Positions 11,924-26,086 are shown, counted from the stretch's first letter. The stretch: DNA of 64,000 nucleotides from Acanthopleura granulata (GCA_016165875.1 JABBOT010000015.1:7173999-7237998), one strand, 5' to 3'. Translations and numbers: made by a program. The notes: generated from the letters alone by a model not told the origin.

Positions 11924-13435
11924 GCTTAAAGTTAACAAATATACTTAATGAGATAGTAAGGAAAGCTATAGCTAGAATGTTTTTTTTTTTGGCCTGTGAA
12001 CGGTCATGCATTTTTATAGGCTGTGAGCCTGGGTGCTATAAAAACTGGGATCTGGTTGCAGTTAGATCGCAAGTAATTTTCAGCATCACAGCAGTAAATT
12101 GTTGTGACATTACACTGGTCGCTTTGGGACCAAGTCAGAGAGTATGACATTGCCCCAAAATGGTATGTAGTTGATAGTCGTCTTGGCTGGATATGGCGTG
12201 TGATCTCTAAAATCAGCGGGTATATTCGTTATTTCTTCATTGGATTGGCCACCAGGGACTCACAATTACCTTGGTCAGCTCTCTAATCCTGGCACTGATC
12301 AATGGGACAAATATGTTGAGAGGGACGGACTAGACGGCCATTTAGTATCGACAATATCTTCACCATCAAGCCTATTTTATTTCTGACGGACTTGATGAAC
12401 ATCGAGAGGGCGAGCCGCTATTTCCCCGATTTCCTGCATTAGTCGCTCCCGTGTGTGTGCATGCGGGGCGCATTTTCCCCGAGTGCAATGTAAATCAGGC
12501 AGTGCTGCGTTTGACAGGATTTTCCCTTCAAATGTTTCTCCGGTCATGGAGATTAACTCGGCGTGTTCAATACCTCTGCCTGGAGAGCTTGGAATGACCC
12601 GGCCCGTGCAATCTCTCGACTGTTAAACAAACAATCAGCTTGGGTCAATGGTTTCTTGGCAAAATGACAATTGCGATCAACAGATACAAGATTTCCCGAA
12701 TCCTTTTGAGGGAAATTAATTCCGCTTGTGTTGGCAAAGTGTTCTTTGGCCGTGTGCAAGCAGAAGGTTATACCGACAAGTGGATTTGTCAATGAGTTTG
12801 ACAGGCAGTTGGAAAGGCCTCAGGTTAGAGACCTGAGGCATGTATAGAGTGGCAGGATGTTTTTTGCTCACTTTGTGTGTGGGTATTGCAGCTTTAGTTG
12901 TAGCAGGGTATATTTCCAAGTTTGTTAAATTAAATTAAATTTATTCAATTCACAGAGTGGAACTGCCAGGTGGCAAATTGGTTAATTTAGGCTATTCTTG
13001 TGTCAACGATATCGATGTTTTTTTCATAAATTTCGTTGATAAAATACATTGTTTTCATGTTCATTTCTTCACTTAAATTTGGCATGCTGTGCAAAAGTAA
13101 ATAAAGGAAAAGACAGTTCTGGGATGTATAATGCAGGCATTATGTGGTGAAATTTTTTACAAAGTGTTGAAAATCATGTGAAACATGATTTGATTAAGAA
13201 TTAAGTCTGTTAAAGTCTTTGTCCTTCACTTGCAAGGGCACACAGGGTGTGGGCTCTTATGCAGCGTAAGGCCGGCATTTTTTTGGATTTCCTTCCTCTG
13301 ACTGCCTGTGGAGCTTTGTGAGAGTAACCAGTTGATGATGCTCATAGTGTAGCTATTTCCTCGGTCTAACATTTGTTAAAGACTGCCTGTTTTTCACCAA
13401 TAGAATGTGCATATCTGTACATTGCATGTGGGAAT

Positions 13436-13660
13436 TACTGTAAATGACCTAAAATTTCGTCCAAAAAAAAAAAGTGCATCTTTAGAGGCAAGTAAATGTC
13501 ATAAAATATTATTTCTGATGATGAAAGTCACGTTTTTCAAGTAGGGTATCATCCAATATTCCAAACAAACCTCAAAACAACTTCTTAAATCAGTAGAACT
13601 CACAGGATCAGGTGACATAAGCAACTTCACCATGGATGCAATTTTAGGTCATTTAATGTA
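13436..13660 (+). mobile_element. MITE-1, complete copy with inverted ends
   Basis: The left end TACTGTAAATGACCTAAAAT is matched in inverse by the right end 'attttaggtcatttaatgta', giving about 28-bp terminal inverted repeats. The outermost TA may be the target duplication. There is no coding capacity in 225 bp. This is the best-preserved reference copy of the family in the window. Confidence 0.75.
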
Positions 13661-14517
13661 ATTTTGTCAGTAAATTAAGTGCCAAAGCTTAACAATTTAT
13701 TCTAAGTACTTTGGTTTGCTCTACCAATATAGAGCTGACTGCCTTCAGGAAAAAACTTTTTGAGTATCAGTATGCCATTAACCAACAATCAAATGAATAA
13801 ATGAATCAAAAAAATCATTGTCTGTTATTTTATAGAGTACTTGAGCTGTCAGCTTTCCAGCTCAAAGATGATGGAGACTTCAGTTGCTGTTCACATGGTT
13901 TTGGGCGGCATTCAATTCTCGTTTGTCATGTGATCAGTCAATATGTCTGTCGACCGGCACTAATTAGACCTGCCAAGAGTAGGCACAACAAACGGCCTGA
14001 CAAGCAGAAAACTGATAAAACACTTCAAAGTGGTGATTTTTTTCCTGGCACTTCTCAATGGGATGCTGTTTAATCAATTAGCAGCAGGAAGGGATTCTGT
14101 TGTTTTTGGCTTAAGCGTTATTTTGTACGGTGGAACAAGGAAACAATGGACCTTTACAGAAACGAAAACATTTTCAAAAACGTACCATTGGATTTTTACC
14201 AGTCTTTATTGTTTCTTGATCAGAAACAAAATGGGATTTTGTTGTTTTTCTGTTTAAGTATTATTTAGTCTGGTGGCAACAAGGAAACAATGGACCTGTG
14301 CAAAAATGAGGACATTTATAAAAACATATATATTGGATTGTTTCTTGATCATATGTGCTGTGTGGGTGGACCCATACATTTCCAAAGTGCATTTATACTG
14401 AATGTTTTAAGTGGGTTTTTCAAAATTTTGATAAGGTTTTGGTTAGATTTTTTAAAAATTCATAATCAAGACAAATTCCATGATGCAGCAACAAATTTTC
14501 ATTACATTTTCATTATA

Positions 14518-14774
14518 GGGCCCTCCATGGCTCAGTTGGTTATTGCGTTCCTGCGGCGTAATGACTCAGAAGCCTCCCACCAATGTGGTCGGTGTGAATT
14601 CTAGTCCAGCTCATGATACTTCCTCTCCAGCCATACATGGCAAGGTCGGCCAGCGGTTTCCCCGAGCTCTGCCTGGTTTCCTCCCACCATAATGCTGGCC
14701 GTCGTCATATATGTGAAATATTCTTGAGTACGGGGCAAAACACCAATCACATAAATAAAAAAGATAAATAAATC
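14518..14774 (+). mobile_element. SINE-A copy 3
   Basis: The head 'tggctcagttggttattgcg', the 'ccaccaatgtggtcggtgtg' stretch and the tail 'attcttgagtacggggc' identify the family. An internal deletion removes part of the 'ccagcaacctgcagatgg' core. The tail is A/T simple sequence; no clear target-site duplication. Confidence 0.85.
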
Positions 14775-15105
14775 ATAAACAAATAAAACAAAAAAGAAAT
14801 CATTGTACTTGTACATGTTCATGACCAGGAGAAGTGAGCAAATAGGCTTGTTTGAGTTCAAACGTTTCTACCCTAGGCTTAAGCTACTCTGTGTGGTTTG
14901 CCAGTTTGCCCAGGTGTTGATGGGAAAGGGCTTGGCAGAGGTACAAAATGCCAAAACCATGATAAATTTTCACTCTGCTCCATATAGCGCTATTCAAGAG
15001 GGTAATATGTCTCGCCTACCTTTGATGTGGGACATTTTGATGGCTTTATTTATTGCTGCCAGCAAGGAAATAGATGTGAGCAGTATCACATCGTTCCATC
15101 TTCAT

Positions 15106-15120
15106 GGGGGGGGGGGGGGG
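15106..15120 (+). repeat. Poly-G run (G15)
   Basis: Fifteen consecutive G residues, prone to length error in sequencing and to slippage. Confidence 0.9.
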
Positions 15121-15792
15121 ATTTTCACGCACAGGATATGATGGGTGTGATAGTCTTGACTCCCTGTAATTGGTAAATCAAAACTGAATGGCACTGATCT
15201 AGATATTGTTAAAGCCTGCGTGAAACACTTCAAGAATATAACTTGTTTATAATGCGGTTAAAAAGTTTATGGAAAAAAAAAATAATCCAGAACTGGATTT
15301 ATGGATCATTGATTATCTAAAAGGCCTTCTTTCTGTACTCTGAACATAGGCTTTGAAAAACGTCATGAACTGTCATGTTAACGGTGTAAATTTCCTTAAA
15401 TGTAGAAAGATAAGCAAACAAACAAAGAATTGTGCCATCTGTACATGTGGCTACTCTCCCACTGACTACCCTCTCAGGAGGCAACAGATCTCAGCTGGAC
15501 TGTCATGAAGAATGAAAGAGTAACATACAGCCTACACGTGCTTGTTATGTCTGGTAAATGCACATAAGTCATTTGAGGCCAATAGATAAGTATGATAGGT
15601 ATGTATGCTTGGGATTTACTTCGTACTAAACTATTTTTCAGTGATACGGCACCCAGGAGTTCGTAGATTGTTTATATATATAGCCATAAGCTGAGAGAAT
15701 TTTAATTAATGGGAGCAAAAATCAAACCTTTGAACTTGCATTGTACTTATCTGGCATAGATGTCACTGTGTAAATGTCACCTATATGTACAT

Positions 15793-16054
15793 TGTAGGGC
15801 CTGCGTGGCTCAGTTGGTTAGCGCAGCGCAATAACCCAGAAAGCCTTCCACCAATGCGGTCACTGTGGGTTCAAGTCCAGCTCATGCTGGCTTCCTCTCT
15901 GGCCATACGTGGGAAGGTTTTCCAGCCAGCTGCAGATGGCGGTGGGCTTACCTTGGGCTCTGCCCTGTTTCATCGCACATTAATGCTAGCTGCCATCATA
16001 CAAGTGAAATATTCTTGAGTATGGCGTAAAACACCAATGAAAGAAATAAATAAA
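15793..16054 (+). mobile_element. SINE-A copy 4, with probable TSD
   Basis: Well-preserved head 'gcgtggctcagttggttagc' and B-box-like 'gggttcaagtcc', with tail 'attcttgagtatggcgtaaa'. Flanked by TATATGTACAT at 15782-15792 and TATATGTGCAT at 16055-16065, an 11-bp duplication with one mismatch. Confidence 0.9.
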
Positions 16055-16140
16055 TATATGTGCATAATGTGTACGGACATAAACAGCGTTGCATGAATTT
16101 TCAGGCTGAAACTTCAGCTGTAAGTTAAACGGACAGAAAT

Positions 16141-16300
16141 GGATGGATCAACTAGAGTATATCACCTAAATGGTTGAATCAACTAGAGTATATCACCGAA
16201 ATAGATGAATCAACTAGAGTATATCACCTAAATAGATGAATCAACTAGAGTATATCACCTAAATGGATGAATCAACTAGAGTATATCACCCAAAGCTTGG
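16141..16300 (+). repeat. 31-bp minisatellite, 5 units
   Basis: 'atcaactagagtatatcacc' begins at 16147, 16178, 16209, 16240 and 16271, an exact 31-bp period with few substitutions in the 'taaatggatga' spacer. Confidence 0.95.
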
Positions 16301-16650
16301 CATGTGTAAAAGTGTACTTTCAAAATACACAATAGCCTCCAAATGATACTTTTGATGCCATCTTGCATCTCGGGTAACCGGTAAGAAATCAATCAAACTA
16401 TACAAAAAGTTCTTATTTAAAAGGCCCCATAAAGTGAAAAATGCTAAACCTTAAATGGAATACAGTATTTTGCTTTAAAAATTATTCAGGTGAATTTAAA
16501 TGAAACATATCCAGTGAAATTAAAATAAAATGTGAAAATTCGGCCGGGTTATTGGTTACTCTGTTAAATTGCTTTAATAACAGTAATTTTAAGTGTGGGC
16601 AGTTTATGTGGAAGGATTAAGGGTAAGTTACAGGAAAGAAAAGGGTTGAT

Positions 16651-16797
16651 TACTTTGAATGATCTAAAATTTCAAAGGTAGGTCGACATTCACCTGGAAA
16701 TTGTAAGTTTCCAGTACCAAAAATGTTATATGTTAGCATTTATTTGCCTCTATTAGTGCACTTTTAGGGACAAAGTTTGAAGCCATTTGCCCTAATG
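16651..16797 (-). mobile_element. MITE-1 copy, minus strand, shortened
   Basis: The reverse complement carries 'aagtgcactaatagaggcaa' and 'ttacaatttccaggtg', as in the other copies, and ends in a diverged inverted terminal repeat ('tactttgaatgatctaaaat' at the left). At about 147 bp it is internally deleted. Confidence 0.5.
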
Positions 16798-17401
16798 TTT
16801 TGATTTTGATTTTCTGGGGGGCCTGAGAGGTCTTCTCTAAGGGTTGTTGTTAGACACAATAAAGCTGTTCAAGAGTCACAATGCTCTGGGTGTAAGATAC
16901 AAAAAAAAAAAGAAAAAAAGAAACGCGAAAAAAAAAACAAACTCAGTCATAACAGCTATTTCCATATGAGACATAACCGTTATCCAAGAAGACATAACTG
17001 TACATAGCCATTTATTATGTCTAACAACTCAGTGGACGCCACAGAGTGGACATATTTTTAAAGCATCTGGGTTACTTTTTTCACAGTGCAGAGGTGCAGA
17101 CATCAGTTCTCTGCGTCAAATGTCTTGGCCATCTGGTTTGTTGTTACTGGGACAGCCTGAGTTTATCCTCCAGAAAAATCTATTCATTTTATTGGTGAGC
17201 ATGGTTTGTGACTAAGTGCTGGCCCATACCATTATGCAGTCTGTCAGTCTGTCAGTCACTTACCAACGCTGGCCGAAAGTCATAATATTTTTTACTGTTT
17301 GAACGAATGTTGCCACAAGGACATGGTTTTTTGTCTTTGGTCAACTCTCCAGCCTGTGACCGATTCAGATTCCGCACGTCTTTACAATCCACGTATATGG
17401 A

Positions 17402-17637
17402 TATCTCTCTGTGGCGGAGAGGTTAGCGTGCGAGCACAGCCTCACGCTGAAGCGGTCGATGCGAGTTCAAGTCCAGCTTCCTCTCCGGCCATACGTGGGA
17501 ATGTCTGCCAACGGATGGTCGTGGTTTTCCCTGGGCTCTGCTCGGTCTTTTACCAGCATAATGTCGACTGTTGTCATGTAAGGGAAATATTTTTACCTAC
17601 ACCATGAAACGCCAGTCTGATAAACAAATAAATAAGT
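17402..17637 (+). mobile_element. SINE-A copy 5, diverged
   Basis: Retains 'gcgagttcaagtccagc', 'ccatacgtgggaatgtctgc' and an A/T tail, but lacks part of the segment after the B box. Older than copies 4 and 6 by visible divergence. Confidence 0.75.
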
Positions 17638-18043
17638 ATATCTGGATGAATCAATGACATGCACTTCCTGGATGGAAATCAGGACAAAATGCCAAGAGAT
17701 TTTCTGGAACATCTTTTACTATAATGCTGTTTTATGGTGTGGGTCAAGGCAGATGAGTGGTGAAGCTACATGTCTTTTAATCAGTGTTATTTGAATCTTA
17801 GATTTGGAGCGGAGATTTTCTTTTCTTGCTGTAAATCACTGGCCAAAGCAGTGGCTTGTAAAGCTGTTCAAGTAGTGTTACATGAAGTTACATTGGAGAT
17901 CACTTTTTTCCCACCAATATAACATGCACATAGAGCTTGCTTCTTAGGTGAAGATCTATGCCTGTTTTCACGTGAGATAGTTTGTTAGTTACTTGCCGAA
18001 GTTTGCTGGCCTATTCTTGTAACTCCACTCTTCTTCATCACAC

Positions 18044-18149
18044 ATAAGACTGAATGCGTACATATAAGTGGGCAATTCTTGAGTATGGTGCTAAACAATA
18101 CTTAAAGAGATAAGCAGTAAATAAAGAAAGAAAGAAAGAAAGAAAGAAA
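18044..18149 (+). repeat. SINE-A 3' remnant plus AAAG microsatellite
   Basis: 'acatataagtgggcaattct' and 'tgagtatggtgctaaaca' are a diverged SINE-A 3' end. It is followed by (AAAG)n at 18124-18149, probably grown from the SINE tail. Confidence 0.6.
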
Positions 18150-21100
18150 TTAACATAAAAATACTGCTTGTTCGGAACTATGTGCTACAGATGTGTCGTG
18201 CTGAGTTAAAAAAAAATTAAAACTCCTTATGGCAGATTTCTGGAGTGTCTGCCATTCAAGCAGACATATTCAAGTGGTGACTCTCTTAAAATCGTAAACC
18301 TTCTCAGCATGGCTAATTGTGCAGCTCTTTAAATCCGCTCGCATCTGATTTTTTTTTTTTTTTTTCGTTTCTGTTTTTTGCTATTGTCAGTATATTTACA
18401 TGTGTGAATAGCTCCTTTACAATTCATGTGCGATTATGTGAGTCATTATTATTGAGTCAGCAAGCTCATTGTTCAAGTCTATGGTAATGAGGGAGAAATT
18501 ACAAATGTAGCCATAAGTTCGCATGCTTTGGGTTTATTATTAAGTTTGCCTGAAGTTTAATTGAGCCTAAAAGAATAAGTAAGGAAACGAAAAAAAATGT
18601 GTCAAACAAATGTGTCTCCTGATACACAGTCTGGAATACTGGAAATCTTCTCAGATCCATTCTGACAATGTCTAAGCAGCATTTCTTTCGTACATTTTTT
18701 ACATATTCAAATTCATGACTGCTCTGCTTAGTAGGCGATTCTCACTTGGTTCCTTTTGTCTCATCACTACCCTGCATTGAAAATCATTATTTCATTTTTG
18801 CCAGAAATTGTCACAAAAAATGAGATTATCAAAATTAAAGTCAAACTAAAAATTGTAACGAAAAATAAAAATTGTCCCTCTGTAGACACCCGTTTTCTGA
18901 AATAATGTGAATAGCAAACAAGTTATAAAATTTCACAGGCCTTAAAATATTTCCTGTCTCAACTGGTTTATTTATTTATTCATTTATTGTTTAGTTATTC
19001 ATTTGTTTATTTATTTGCTTGAGTTTAACACAGTTTGCGACAATTTTTCACTTTAGATGCAGTCAGATTTGTGGGTTGAAAAACACTGGATAAGATTCAG
19101 TGTAACATGCACTATTAGAGTGTCCATATGGAATTGAGTATTTCATTTATTTTGGGTACACTTATATATCTATTTATTTATTAAGCCTTGGTAATGTGAT
19201 CAGACACTGAGTTGACAATTTATGCCTGATCAAAATTATTAATTTTATGTGTTCAGTCTTTAACTGCAAAGGCCAAATCTTTTCGAATTAAAAAGACAAA
19301 AAAAAAAAAATAATAAAAAAGAAGAAAAAAGGAAAAGAAGGAAGGGGATACATGTATTTGGGCTTCAAAAGAAGTTAGTAGCCACCAACAAGAAAGATGC
19401 AACATTTAAGGAATATGATCTGTGGTAAAAAAGAATAAAACAAAAAACAAAACAAAAAAAAAACATGAAACAAAACAAAGTACCCGCTGATGCATGCACA
19501 TCCACAAATTCACGTAATTCACTGCATGCATGTATCTCAGTGTGTGCAACTGCTCCATTAGGAATATCCAGCCTGGACATTGAGTGACTTATGGTACCAT
19601 AGGCCCCTCTGCCCCCCCCCCCCATTCCAGTTACCAGTAACTATATTCTCTGATCTGTTAACCATCCCTTTGATGGGTTAGCCAGATCTTTATGTTATCT
19701 GGATGATGTTTAGTGGGTTGGCATGGCTGTGTTTACACCTTATGAAGATCAGTTGGCCTTTTCATGTTGTCTCCCGTGTATATGTTTTGGTAAGGGCAGT
19801 GCTGGGTAAAGCAGAATATGTGTGTTGTTACTTTGAAGCAGGGATGTAAGTTACCCATGATTCCAAAATGGCTCCATTAGATGATCCATTGGTAGACAGA
19901 AGCAGTTCTTCTTTTTATTGGCTATTTTACACTTTGAGCGTTCAGAGATTCATACATTCCTATATCATTTTTTTCCACAATTTCAACTATATAAAAAGGA
20001 AACTTCAAGCCTGTTGGTCATTTGATCTTGCTTGAAAAAAGAAGTTTAATTTGTTTAAGTTAAGCATTCTAGGCAGAGCAATCCATCGGCTCCCCCTTCC
20101 TAGACACCAGGAAAGAAATTCCAGTTGCAGATGTTAAAAAAAAAAAAAAATGTAGATCAACAGAATTATACTTTTAATCATTCAGTTGATCTCTCTCTTA
20201 GAAGAAAAAAAGCAAAACAAAACACTGTTTCAGACTGTTATGGTGATAAGATTGGATTTAGCATGTGGTTAAAGAAAAAAAAACAATACATGGTACATCA
20301 TTGTGGTAAAGATACAGTGCCCCAGAAAATTGTCCCAGGAAGTACTGATGTTTTGAGGCAAATGAAGATCTTCAACTTAGTTTGATGATGAAACTGAAAT
20401 TTCTTTGAGTAGGATTTTTTTTATCATTACTGTACCTCAAAACATCTTTCTGTTAGACAAAATGAATAACTAAGTCATAGAGGAAATTTAAGGCCAAATA
20501 ATGTACTTCAAAATCAGAAAATTAAATGGCATGATCATATAGAATGTTGAATGACAATCGTGTGTAAAATTACTGTTAATATTTTATGAATAATGGATGT
20601 ATTAAAAGTGATGAAAACAGTTTTTTTATGCCTGTTTATCATAACATTGCATTGCATCTGGTCTTGTACATACAGTTAAGCTTATTTTGCAGTAAAAAAA
20701 GGTGTTGCAGGCATGTTTTCTGTGAAGTATTCTGTTTGACAGTCAATGGGATCAAGTTTGACAACAACTAGCTCAGCAATTCAAGCCACTGAGATTGCTT
20801 GTGTGTAAAGAGAAACAAAAACAAGGTGCACTCAAATGTCTAACCTGACCTACAGGACGCACCTGGCAAAATAAAATCTGGATGTTCCACTGATGGAAGG
20901 ATATTAGACATGAAATGGGAGATTGCCTGCAATTATCATGTTACAGTTTTGGCTCTGAGCATTTGCAGATGCCAAGCAGCCAAAAGTGAACGGGTGCTGG
21001 TGTTAGAGGACTGCGGTGCACTTAAGATAGGTACTACACTAATGAATGGAATACATATGTGTCTTGAGCTCAGGTGCGTTTAGTAGGGATGCCTCAGACA

Positions 21101-22928
21101 GACAGACAGGTCATGTGTATATGGCCTAGTAACGATGCATTGTGGGATTGGATGGAAAAACAGACACAAATGTGTTCATCCCACTGTCGACAGGATCTCA
21201 GATTTTTTTGAAAATTGTCGAAGTAAAAGAGTTTAGGAAAATGTCAAATCAAGTCGTTCTGAGTAATGACGACAACACATTATGTGTTGTTAACATAATC
21301 TTGCTATACATATGACATTTTTTTGATTTCCTCGCTTAATTTTTTCGTAAGTGTGCAGTTTGTTAAATTATTTATTAATTAAGCTGGAAACTATTCCCAG
21401 CAGTTAATTATTTACAGCTAATTAAAACAGCTAATTATTTTGTGTGTTGTAATTTAGCATTTTTTGAACCAGTATGTAATGATGTTTTATTTGTTGTATA
21501 TGACCTCTAAACTGGCCAGTGTTATCAGGATTTTCAAGGTCAACCGTTTCACTGTGTCCAGAACTGTAATATCAAAAAACCACAGGGACGGAAAATGTCC
21601 AACTAAATGTACGGACTTAGGCTCTATCCGTTTTCTTCTTATCAAAGTTTTTATCTTATGAAAATAAATTGTAAAAAAGTGGAAATTCACAATATATGTA
21701 GTTCCAACATTTTTGGTACAGTGAGTTATGGCTTGATCAAGGTGAAAAATATAATATGGATGTGAAATATTTGACCAACCCGCTCACGGACATACAGAAT
21801 TACCTACGGGTAGAGCCGTGTACTGTTGCAGCTAAAAATTGATGAAGACTTTTTGCAGATTATTGAATATTCTTTGTATTCACTTTGTGCATATTGTAAT
21901 AGTCTTTTAGAAATGCTGTATTTCAACATTCTTATATGCATAGTTAGGAATCCCTTAGAATGTTTCCTGCTGTTGAGGCGTGTTTTTGAATTCAAGTACG
22001 TCATATTATTCTTATATATCATAAAAAAATAAGCCAAAAGTTTTCGTTTTTAGCTTATACTATATTCTTCTTGGTGAAGAGTGTAACAATATGTTTATTA
22101 TCACTGGTAATTACTTCTACCACTTACACCAACACACTGACAAATCAGTTTGTTATATTTACCACTCACAGATGTCGTGTTACAGTACATGTAGTTCTTC
22201 TTGAGCTAATATTTTGAGGTGAGGGTCAGTTTTTGCTAACCACCCCAACTGGGCAAAGTGTGCTTAATCAACAAACAATAAAATGCTTCCTCAGCCACCC
22301 CATGCCCAGTTGTACTCTGACTCAGGGTCTGTAGCCTGTTAACAAGTTCTCAGGGGGTGTATCATAGGCTGTCTAACAACCCTTCACTCCACAAAGTGCA
22401 AACAGATGCTCCTCCCAGGAGGGGAAAACGCCTTAAAAATCCTACTGCCTATAAGTTTTGTCTGAAGGTGATGATGGTATTTTGTAGACCTAACCATACA
22501 TGTAAAATTTATCCCCAAAACGATCTCTATAAGGAAAGAAAATTAATGTCTGAATTTTTGAGGAATTTGATTGAAAAACAGTCATGCCTTATGTATGGTT
22601 TGGATTCTGATTGACAAATTTCATATTTTAGTAAAAGTTACCTCAAAACCATAATAATGAAAGAAAAGAACTATACAGTTTATGAGGGAACTCGGTTTAC
22701 AATAAACAGTGATACCTGTATATGGTTTAGATTCTGCTGGACAAATTTAAATTTTGGACTTACTTAAACACACAAGTTATAATGCATCTCAGTGAAAAGA
22801 TGATTGCAAAAAATGTGCTAAACTCTGTTTTCTAGTTTTCAGTTTGTTTTAACTGAATATCCATATATATCCTTTAACCATGTAGATTCAGCTGTATGTG
22901 TTGATGTAATCTGGTTGTTAATATGCAT

Positions 22929-23035
22929 TATGTCCCAAGAGTGACAAAGTCACAAGAATGTGATATTGAATCAGGATTGAACTCCGTTCTTTGGCTTGTG
23001 AAGCGGACACTCTAATCATTCTGCCAGCACCACAC
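22929..23035 (-). repeat. tRNA-like SINE head fragment
   Basis: On the minus strand the segment has an A-box-like 'agaatgattagagtgtcc' and a B-box 'gagttcaatcc' (complement at 22974-22984). Pairing of the outer stem is not convincing, so it is read as a SINE-type remnant. It is close to SINE-A copy 6. Confidence 0.45.
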
Positions 23036-23057
23036 AGACTGGCCTTCACATGCTTGA

Positions 23058-23321
23058 GTGGCCTCCGTGGCTTAGTTGGTTAGCACGCTATCGCAGCACA
23101 ATGACCCGAAGCCTCACACCTATGCGGTTGCTGCGAGTTCAAGACCAGCTCATGCTGGCTTCCTCTCCGGCCGTACGTGGGAAGGTCTGCCAGCAACGTG
23201 CAGATGGTTGTGGGTATCCCCCGGGCTCTGCCCGGTTTCCTCCGACCATAATGCTGGCTGTCGTCGTATAGGTGAAATATTCTTGAGTACGGCGTAAAAC
23301 ACCAATGAGATCAAATCAAAA
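23058..23321 (+). mobile_element. SINE-A copy 6, full length, 12-bp TSD
   Basis: One of the best copies. Head 'ccgtggcttagttggttagc', B-box-like 'gagttcaagacc', core 'gtgggaaggtctgccagcaa' and tail 'attcttgagtacggcgtaaa' are all present, ending in 'caaatcaaaa'. A perfect 12-bp target-site duplication, TCACATGCTTGA, lies at 23046-23057 and 23322-23333. Usable as the reference for the family. Confidence 0.95.
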
Positions 23322-24799
23322 TCACATGCTTGAACCGAAGTATTTATTGTCAAATATTCGTGTGAAAAAGACACACTCCTAAAATTTTGTAACTTTCAGT
23401 ATCTTTTTTATCATTAGAAGACAATGTAGTTCCGTGTTTTACTGGAATTTTTTATGAGCAGAGTTGTTATTCTCATTGTACCTGGACATTTGGGAAAACC
23501 ATTGGCTTGGACACCAATGTTCACATAAATCTGGGTGCAGTCTGCTCAAACATTCTGGCAGAAAAACCATCTGCTCCCAGAAAAAATAAATCACTTGCTA
23601 GTTGAAAGGTTTCAAGTTAAGTTTTATTTTTTGTGGAAGGATTAAGACAATATTTATTTGGTACTGCTTGGTGGAATACTGAAAAAATAGGAATTAAGAT
23701 ACTAAAAATTTGATTATCCCTGTATTGTTTATGATGCAGTGTTGGAAGCTGCCAGATTTTATGTCATTTTTATGGAAATTCCTGCATAGATGGCATAATT
23801 GTACAACATATTATAAAATCATTGTTTTGATGCCTTAACAGGCGATATTCCTGTGCAGTGTATATGTCCGTTCCAATCACTCTCCTGATGATGGCAAAAT
23901 AAAATGTGATGGCAAAATAAAATGAAGTCTTTTGTTTTTTCAGAGTAAGACTACTTGTGTATGATGTAAAACTTATCAGTGGCACTGCAGGGTACATGCA
24001 GCCTTGTTACTGGGAAAATGAAGGCTTGTGTGAAGGCTTGCTACCCAGCCATAAATACATAGAGAAATATTCACATGTTGCCATTGCAGTGAAAAATTCT
24101 TAACTTAGGCTTTTGCAATAATCAAGTAAAGCAATCATTATACTATTGAAAAACAAAAAAACAGATGCACCATTTTAGTATGTGAAGCTTTGCCGTTAGT
24201 TCCCATGCAGTTAAAGTTATCAGACAAAATGTGCACGCCACAAATATTGCTAAAAAGTATCAAGATTTTTGTTCTTTTTAAGTCCTGTTTGCTAGTCACA
24301 CATGTGCACTGGCATAAATGTGGCCACAGAAACATTCCCACCCCACACACCATCTGGCACGGAAGTAAACAAGAAAGGAAAGACGTACAGGCTAAGGAAG
24401 GTAGCCCAGTGTTTTGGAGTTGCACCCCTTTCAAAGCTGGAACTTGTAAAACTGCCAGGTCATGTTTTCCCCACTACGGCTTAGTGATAAGAATGAGGCT
24501 TGACATACAGATTTTTTTTTTTCCGCTCACTGACCCCCCCCCCCCCATATCACCATCCCCACCCCTCTGACAGATGGTAACCGGTCTGGATATGTCTGTA
24601 ACCTACCAGATCTTTGGAGGCCCTCTCCGCAGGGGGAGTTTTTGGCAATCTCAGAGATTTGCAAATTCCACTTGCTGAATTCTTAATAACACCTTATAAT
24701 TGCCTTCTTGTGTGGCTTAGTCCTCTTGTCTCAGGTTAGCTGTAATCTAGACAAATTTCTCCTTATGATTCAGGTGACCTACAGGCCAGCATTGTATAA

Positions 24800-25036
24800 T
24801 GACACAGGTGCCTCTCACAAATGCAGTCCCTGTGAGTTCAGCTCACACTGGCTTCCTCTCCCGCTGTACGTGGGAAGGTCCGCCAGCAACCTGTGGATGG
24901 CCGTGTGTTCCACGCACCCTGCCCCCCCCCCCAGCTCTGCATGGTTTCCTCCCACCATAAAGATGGCTTTCGTCATTGCATAAGTGAAATACTCTTGAGT
25001 ACAACCTAAAACACCAATCAAATAAATAAATAAATC
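24800..25036 (+). mobile_element. SINE-A copy 7, head eroded
   Basis: 'cctgtgagttcagctcacac' onward matches SINE-A; a C10 run at about 24924-24933 interrupts the 'cccgggctctgcc' region. The tail 'actcttgagtacaacctaaa' is followed by (AAAT)n. Confidence 0.8.
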
Positions 25037-26085
25037 TTTACCATTTGTGATCTTCATTTATTACAAATCTGCTGCATATTTCAGACAGACTTGTATTGCA
25101 TGATTTGTCTGATAGACAACTAATATCACTAATATCAAAAGGAAAGCTTTGTTTATTATAAATTATAGCCTGTATCACCTAGCTACATTTATCATTTCTC
25201 ACGTGACACAGTTTGTTTGATTCTGATTGATTCATCAACTTTCTTACGAGGCCACTTATGAGGTTTTGGTGAAATTTGATCAGCTTTGTGTCAGAAAAAA
25301 TATTGGCATCAAAATTACATGGAATGGATAGACCCACCACATCCGATGTCCCATCATCCCTTCTTGTGGCAATGTTACATTTCATTCCATTCCCTGTGAA
25401 AGATGTCGTGACGTCACAGAAAGATTGCACATTTGTAACCATTCTGCGGGACATCCAGTTGACCTAACTGCAACAATATTGATTATGATTGGTCAAATGC
25501 GTGTTCTTGATAGGCAATTTGGAATGGTCTAATTTAAGGCCTGTATGTGCTTCTGAAAGGGCGTTTTGTCACTTCGAATTTTAGGTGAAAAGCAGTTGTC
25601 TCAGTCGGAAAATTTGGGGGAAAAATGTGGCCTCTTTCGTGTCGTTTTTATCGTAATTACAGCTCATGTACATAATCAGGAGAGGCTTCTTGTTTAAGAT
25701 GGTGTAAGCTGAATGATGAGTATTGACTAGTTCTTGCTGACCACTTTAAATTAGAATGTGCCATTTTATGCAGTGATCAGTCAGTTTTGTTTTCCAGCGC
25801 GATTGCTCGATTCCAGGCCTTTACAGGAACCTAAAATGTATCATTGTCCCAGATGGTGTTACTGATTCAAGATATTAAAAATATCAAGCTTAAAATGTTG
25901 AAAATGAAGAAAATATGCATGCTGAATGATCGATTCATTATTGTGACTTGGCTAACCGGTGATGCATTTGAACCAGCAATGTCTGGGTTTCCACACTCTT
26001 AATAGGCTGGAATAAAGGGGAATTCTCTGCAACCCTGCAAGGTAGATAGCACTTATATACATATTCTTCCCTGTCACTTATCATA

Positions 26086-26086
<1 letters not shown>

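Noticed and set aside
12283..12800. GC-balanced block as a candidate upstream exon
   Set aside because: No open frame with a YWTD or EGF pattern flanked by AG and GT in a fitting phase; kept only as possible regulatory sequence.
16141..16300. Regular repeats that might suggest CRISPR
   Set aside because: Tandem 31-bp units with no unique spacers in a eukaryotic context.
23050..23297. Open frames with 'SRPAHAGFLSGRTW'-like peptide
   Set aside because: The same peptide appears at every SINE-A copy; it is a chance translation of the SINE.
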